Assembly: GCA_034679345.1 (NCBI GenBank)
Contig: JAXDAY010000037.1
Location: 1-64,000, forward strand
Length of the DNA stretch: 64,000 bases
Source: JAXDAY01 sp034679345
Lineage (GTDB): Bacteria > Eisenbacteria > RBG-16-71-46 > CAIMUX01 > VGJL01
Reading direction: 5' to 3'
The translations under genes and the position numbers were made by a program. Shown here one piece after another: positions 60,026 to 64,000 of the stretch. Below the pieces are notes generated by a model that saw only the letters and a program-made list of their open reading frames with translations, ran no database searches and was not told where the DNA came from. Numbering within the stretch: the first letter of the stretch is position 1; the number at the start of each line of letters is the position of its first letter.

Positions 60026-63000
60026 CTACCTCTCCCGCACCACGCGCAATGTCATCGCCTTCCTGTTTCCCATCGTTTCAAGCCTCGCGAAATAGACGCC
60101 GCTCGCCGCATCGGATCCGCGCTCGACGCGCCCGTCCCATGACACCCGGTACGTCCCCGCCGCGTGCGGCCCTTCGGCCAGCACCGCGACTTCCCGCCCG
60201 GCGACGTCGTAGATCGCCACCCGGGCCGTGACGTCGGATGGCAGCGCGTACTCGAGCATGGCCGTGGAGTGGAACGGGTTTCCTCCCGCCAGTGAGAGCC
60301 TCGGCGAGCTACCGAACCCCCCGGCCGAACCGTCCGAAGGCTCCACTCCCGCCGACTGTCCCTCGCCGATCCGCAGGTCCCACTCCGTCTCCCCGTTCCC
60401 GCTCGGCGAGAACCAGGGGGAAGCCGGGAACCACGGCGAGTCCGTCACCACCCGCGCCCGCCACTGCACCGGATCGCCCGGTGTCAGCCCAGCCACGCTA
60501 GCGATCTCGGACCAATGGAGCATGATCCCCTGTCCCGGCACGGGCGCGCCCGCATCGAGCCAATCCGTCCGCGCGATCCCGCTCCCGTCGAACGCCTGAC
60601 CGCCGCGCTGGACTTCGTATTCGACTCGCATCTTGCCCCGGCCGAACGGGCTTCGCAGGTCCATCGACATCTGGAACGTTCCGAAGCTTCCGGCGCCGAG
60701 CGCCACGCGCGTCGACCCGTCCTGCCGAGTCTGCCGGATGCCGCGCAGGACGCCGCCACCCTCGCCGCCGAGATAGAGCGAGATCTCTCCCAGCCCATCG
60801 ATGTCGTTATGGAGAAGCGGCGCGCCGACCACCACGTCCGCGAACCCGTCGCCATTGACGTCGCCTCCCGCGGCCATTCCCTCGCCGAGAAACGCTCCCC
60901 AGTGGTTCGATTCGATCGTCCAGACGGGCGGGTCGCCCGTCGCCACCGGCGCCCGGAAGAGATAGACCTTCCCCTCCATGTTCTCGCCGCTGCTGTAGCC
61001 GGGCGCGCTGACGATGAGGTCGCAGAGCCCGTCATTGTCGACGTCGGCTGCCCCGACCTTCGAGCCGAACTCGGCCTGCTGCATGCCGCCGTTCTGGGCC
61101 CAGGCGGGGAGCGCCGGCAATCCGCCGTTGGCTGCGAAGAAGACGTAGGCCGCCCCCTCCATGAGCAGCGTGTGCTCATGCCCCGGAGCGCCGACGACCA
61201 GGTCGCTGTCACCGTCGCCGTCCAGGTCGCCGAAGGCCATCGAGCGGCCGAAGTCGGAATCCTGGCTCGGACCGGCGCTGAGCCAGTCGGGGGATATTCC
61301 GAGCCCGCTCTCCCCGCCGAAGAAGACCGCGACCTTTCCCCCGAGCTCGGGGGCTGCGGCGGCGAAGTCAGCGTAGCCGTCGCCGTTGACATCTCCGCCA
61401 CCGGCCAGCGCCTCGCCAAGGTTCCCCCAGCTCGGCGCGCCGGAGTACGTCCAGTCTGGGGTCGTGGAGAGTCCGTTCTCCGACCCCTTGTACATATGGA
61501 TCCGGCCGTTACCGCTCAACTCCGCGGGGGAACCGATCACCACGTCGAGGTAGCCGTCGCCGTCCAGGTCGCCGGCGTTGATGACCGACTTCCCGAACGA
61601 TGCCACGCTTCCCACGATCTCGAGATCGGCCGCCTCCGGCAGCCCGTCGGCCGACCCGTGATAGACAAAGACGCGCCCGGGCGTCGGTCCCCCCGGCATG
61701 CACGGGGCGCCGGCAAGCAGGTCGTCGAAGCCGTCGCCGTTGACGTCGGCCGCCGCGACCGCCCAGCCGAGTCGGTATCCCTGGACCCCGCCGACCTTCG
61801 CCCAGTCGAAGACGTCCTCCGGAGCGCCCGGCCGGCCGTAGCTGACGAAGACGAGCCCCTGGTTGTCCACGCCGCTGTCAGTGAGCGGGGCCCCCGCGGC
61901 GACGTCGTCGAAGCCGTCGCCGTCGAAGTCGCCGAAGGCAAGCGCGGAGCCCCACTCGGTCTGACTCAGCGGTCCCATGGAGCGCCACGCCGCCATGGGC
62001 GGTAGATCTCCTGCGCTGCCGCGGAAGACGAAGACCTCGCCCTCGTCCGCGTGGCCATCGTCGTAGCTGTATGCGCCGGCGATCAGTTCGCCATAGCCAT
62101 CCCCGTCCACGTCGCCGGCCGCGCCGAGGCTGTTCCCGAGGAAGCAGTACTCCTGTCCGCCTTTCCAGAAGCGCTCCGGCCCGATGCCGGGCCCGGTCGG
62201 AGAGCCGTGGAAGACGGCCGCGAGCCCCTCATTCATGTAGTTGTAGGTGTAGGAGGGCGCGCCGATCGCGATGTCGGCATAGCCGTCGCCATTGACGTCG
62301 CCGGCAGGGGCGACGCACTGCCCGAGGTTGGCGCCATGCTGCTGGATGGCGTAGTCCCAGGCGACTGTCTCCTCCACCCCGGCGGACGAGCCGTAGTAGA
62401 GGAATGCGGCGCCGGCGTCGATCGAGGCGAAGTGGTCGTAGAGGAAGGCGCCGACGACGACATCGCCGTACCCGTCGCCGTTCACGTCCCCGACGCCCGC
62501 GACGGAGCCGCCGTAGTGGGCGCCAGCCTGGGTGCCGGGGCTGACCCAGACGGTGGATTGCGCGAGGCCGAAGATGGTGCCCAGGTAGACGTAGGCCGCC
62601 CCCTCGCCGTCCTCCCCCATGCCGTACGCGCCAACGATGGCATCGTCTAGCCCGTCGGCATTCACATCGCCGGCCGATGCGACGGCGACACCGAAGAAGC
62701 TGTTCGCGACGTTGGGCTCGCGCGTCGTCGAGGGCGACTCTGGTAGCCCCATCGCCGAACCGTAGTAGATGCTGACGCGCCCCTCGTCCGCCTGGCCGTT
62801 GTCGTAGTGCGGCGCGCCGATCGCGATGTCGTCATAGCCGTCACCGTTGACGTCGCCCAGACCGGCGATCGCGACGCCGAAGCTGCAGTGGGCTTGATTC
62901 CCTTCCGCGGTCCACACGGGCCCGCCGAGGCCGGCCGGGCTTCCGAGGTAGAGCCGGACTTGCCCCTCGTCGACCTCCCCGTCGTCATAGTCGGGAGCGG

Positions 63001-63379
63001 CGATGAGGACGTCGTCATAGCCGTCGCCGTTGACGTCCCCCGCGCCGGCAACGGCGTCGCCGAGGTGCGCGCCGTTCTGACCGCCGACGACGGACCAGGT
63101 CGGCGCGGCTGGGAAGCCCGCGGCTGAGCCGAGGAAGAGAAACGCCCGTCCGCCGTCGGTCCCGAAGCTGTCGTAGAGCGGAGCGCCGACCACGACATCG
63201 CTGTACCCGTCTCCGTTGACGTCGCCGACGACCGCGACGTTCTCGCCAAAGGCGGCGCCGATCTGATCGCTGTCGACGGCCCAGTCCGCCCCGATCACGG
63301 CGTGCGCCGCTCCGGCGCAGACCCAGGCGAGCATGCCCGCCAGCAGGACCGCCATGACTGCTATTCTCCCTCGAAACAT
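60026..63379 (-). CDS. Large FG-GAP repeat protein, 14 repeats, FlgD/Ig-like tail (second copy)
   Basis: This 1117-residue secreted protein has a signal peptide (~7-27; cleavage after AHA). It begins almost directly with 14 FG-GAP repeats (~30-850), each with a Ca2+-binding loop such as VGDVNGDGYSD or AGDLDGDGYLD. One loop is altered (VNADG, fourth). Two seven-bladed propellers are likely. A beta-sandwich region (~870-1020; RSPFGRGKMRVEYEVQRGG, SPWFSPSGNG) is shared with the protein at 52486, and the sorting domain is at ~1035-1117 (IYDVAGREVAVLAEG, WDGRVERG, GVYFARLE). It lacks the extra N-terminal domain of its paralogue. RBS AAGGAGAG. Probably a surface adhesin. Confidence 0.9.
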   Translation of the reverse strand: MFRGRIAVMAVLLAGMLAWVCAGAAHAVIGADWAVDSDQIGAAFGENVAVVGDVNGDGYSDVVVGAPLYDSFGTDGGRAFLFLGSAAGFPAAPTWSVVGGQNGAHLGDAVAGAGDVNGDGYDDVLIAAPDYDDGEVDEGQVRLYLGSPAGLGGPVWTAEGNQAHCSFGVAIAGLGDVNGDGYDDIAIGAPHYDNGQADEGRVSIYYGSAMGLPESPSTTREPNVANSFFGVAVASAGDVNADGLDDAIVGAYGMGEDGEGAAYVYLGTIFGLAQSTVWVSPGTQAGAHYGGSVAGVGDVNGDGYGDVVVGAFLYDHFASIDAGAAFLYYGSSAGVEETVAWDYAIQQHGANLGQCVAPAGDVNGDGYADIAIGAPSYTYNYMNEGLAAVFHGSPTGPGIGPERFWKGGQEYCFLGNSLGAAGDVDGDGYGELIAGAYSYDDGHADEGEVFVFRGSAGDLPPMAAWRSMGPLSQTEWGSALAFGDFDGDGFDDVAAGAPLTDSGVDNQGLVFVSYGRPGAPEDVFDWAKVGGVQGYRLGWAVAAADVNGDGFDDLLAGAPCMPGGPTPGRVFVYHGSADGLPEAADLEIVGSVASFGKSVINAGDLDGDGYLDVVIGSPAELSGNGRIHMYKGSENGLSTTPDWTYSGAPSWGNLGEALAGGGDVNGDGYADFAAAAPELGGKVAVFFGGESGLGISPDWLSAGPSQDSDFGRSMAFGDLDGDGDSDLVVGAPGHEHTLLMEGAAYVFFAANGGLPALPAWAQNGGMQQAEFGSKVGAADVDNDGLCDLIVSAPGYSSGENMEGKVYLFRAPVATGDPPVWTIESNHWGAFLGEGMAAGGDVNGDGFADVVVGAPLLHNDIDGLGEISLYLGGEGGGVLRGIRQTRQDGSTRVALGAGSFGTFQMSMDLRSPFGRGKMRVEYEVQRGGQAFDGSGIARTDWLDAGAPVPGQGIMLHWSEIASVAGLTPGDPVQWRARVVTDSPWFPASPWFSPSGNGETEWDLRIGEGQSAGVEPSDGSAGGFGSSPRLSLAGGNPFHSTAMLEYALPSDVTARVAIYDVAGREVAVLAEGPHAAGTYRVSWDGRVERGSDAASGVYFARLETMGNRKAMTLRVVRER

Positions 63380-64000
63380 GTTCGTCTCTCCTTATCTTCC
63401 CTCTCGGGGAGGCCTCGTCTCTTGGTGGATCGCAGGATCGCGTCCTCTCAAGGGGAACGACGGAAGGCGGGGAAAGCGCACGCGGGTTAGAGGGATGGTC
63501 TCGCCTCAGCCTGCCCTTGCGCCGCCTGGGCGGGCCGTAACCTGTTGGGCGCTAGAAACCTCCGGTTCCCACGGACCAGTGGAGGTAGTCGGGCGGAGGA
63601 CTTGATGGTCACCGCCCGGCGATCTCAGATCTCGCGCTCCCCATCCCCCCGGGCGAGGCAAGGCGCTTCCAACGTCGATTCACGCAGCGCGGCAAAACTG
63701 GGATCGAGATCGTCGCTACCGTCTGCTTCCCCCGTAGCAGCCACCCGTGCCATGTCGCGACGGACGGGGCCGGAGCGAGGTTGTGGCGATTTCGTTGTTC
63801 ACAGTCGGATTAGAGCCGGTGTCCAAGAGTGCTTGCGCTTACCTATAGGACGTCTTTGTATAGATCCCGTCTGCTCGATCAGTGTCCCCGATCTTCAGCG
63901 ATTCCTCCCATGGCCCGGTTTATCCGCGGGTCGGGACTCCATATCCTGGAACCTGCTCTGAGCGACGCGGACCTTCACGCCACAAGTCCTGATGGACGAA
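63380..64000. other. 621-base noncoding region at the window end
   Basis: This follows the start of the FG-GAP gene and should contain its promoter. A plus-strand open frame (63545-63961) has Arg/Ser-rich composition typical of chance frames in GC-rich DNA and no RBS. Local composition is lower in GC over 63780-63960. No RNA gene or repeat was recognised. Confidence 0.5.

Noticed and set aside
53000..63300. Regularly spaced near-identical segments such as GTCGCCGTTGACGTC, resembling a CRISPR array
   Set aside because: Spacing is about 150-200 bases, units are degenerate, and they encode the in-frame DVNGDG loops of FG-GAP repeats. No cas gene is present.
63545..63961. 138-codon plus-strand frame at the window end
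   Set aside because: No RBS, low-complexity Arg/Ser composition, and no recognised domain.

Overview
This is a 64 kb stretch of high-GC DNA (roughly two-thirds G+C by eye) from a Gram-negative bacterium. The strongest taxonomic hint is that at least ten predicted secreted proteins end in the same FlgD/Ig-like C-terminal domain. That style is typical of FCB-affiliated lineages such as Candidatus Eisenbacteria, Krumholzibacteriota and Latescibacterota. This is an inference from protein style: no rRNA or tRNA gene was seen, so the lineage is not proved. Strong GGAGG-type ribosome binding sites precede most genes and helped choose starts.

Layout. 1-3.1 kb: the tail of an alpha/beta hydrolase and two secreted repeat proteins. 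3.4-6.9 kb: an overlapping perR-katG peroxide-stress pair, then a rhodanese lipoprotein. 6.9-14.7 kb: a glycan-degradation cluster with two GH29 fucosidase-type enzymes, a GH3 enzyme with a PA14 insert, and a DUF4838 protein. 15-18 kb: a small secreted protein, a gene remnant and a prolyl oligopeptidase. 18.2-25.8 kb: an ECF43-like sigma factor overlapping a Ser/Thr kinase with C-terminal TPR-like repeats, then two secreted proteins, each preceded by a copy of a ~115 bp repeat. 26.1-28.6 kb: a C25 (gingipain-fold) protein that seems to lack its catalytic residues. 28.8-29.7 kb: a fluoride riboswitch, crcB and a DUF190 gene.

30.2-35.8 kb: a tight four-gene operon with two streptopain-like C10 proteases flanking a YadA-like fibre protein and a small FlgD-tailed protein. 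35.9-40.1 kb: a TPR-CHAT protease, a canonical ECF sigma factor and its membrane anti-sigma factor, in one operon. 40.5-46.5 kb: secreted proteins, an alpha/beta hydrolase, a leucine-rich-repeat lipoprotein, and a decayed zone holding a truncated gene and a partial duplicate of the LRR locus. 46.6-51.7 kb: a cation/H+ antiporter with RCK-type domains and a second membrane Ser/Thr kinase with a TolB-like sensor. 51.7-64 kb: a noncoding stretch with a multicopper-oxidase fragment, two very large FG-GAP proteins with 14 repeats each, an Asp-box propeller protein, a class C beta-lactamase-fold hydrolase and a chimeric pseudogene.

Overall the window describes a cell investing heavily in surface and secreted proteins (proteases, glycosidases, beta-propellers). 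Two one-component-like sigma modules stand out: one apparently controlled by threonine phosphorylation, the other by an anti-sigma factor and possibly by a CHAT protease. These two modules and the C10 protease/fibre operon are the best candidates for undescribed biology.
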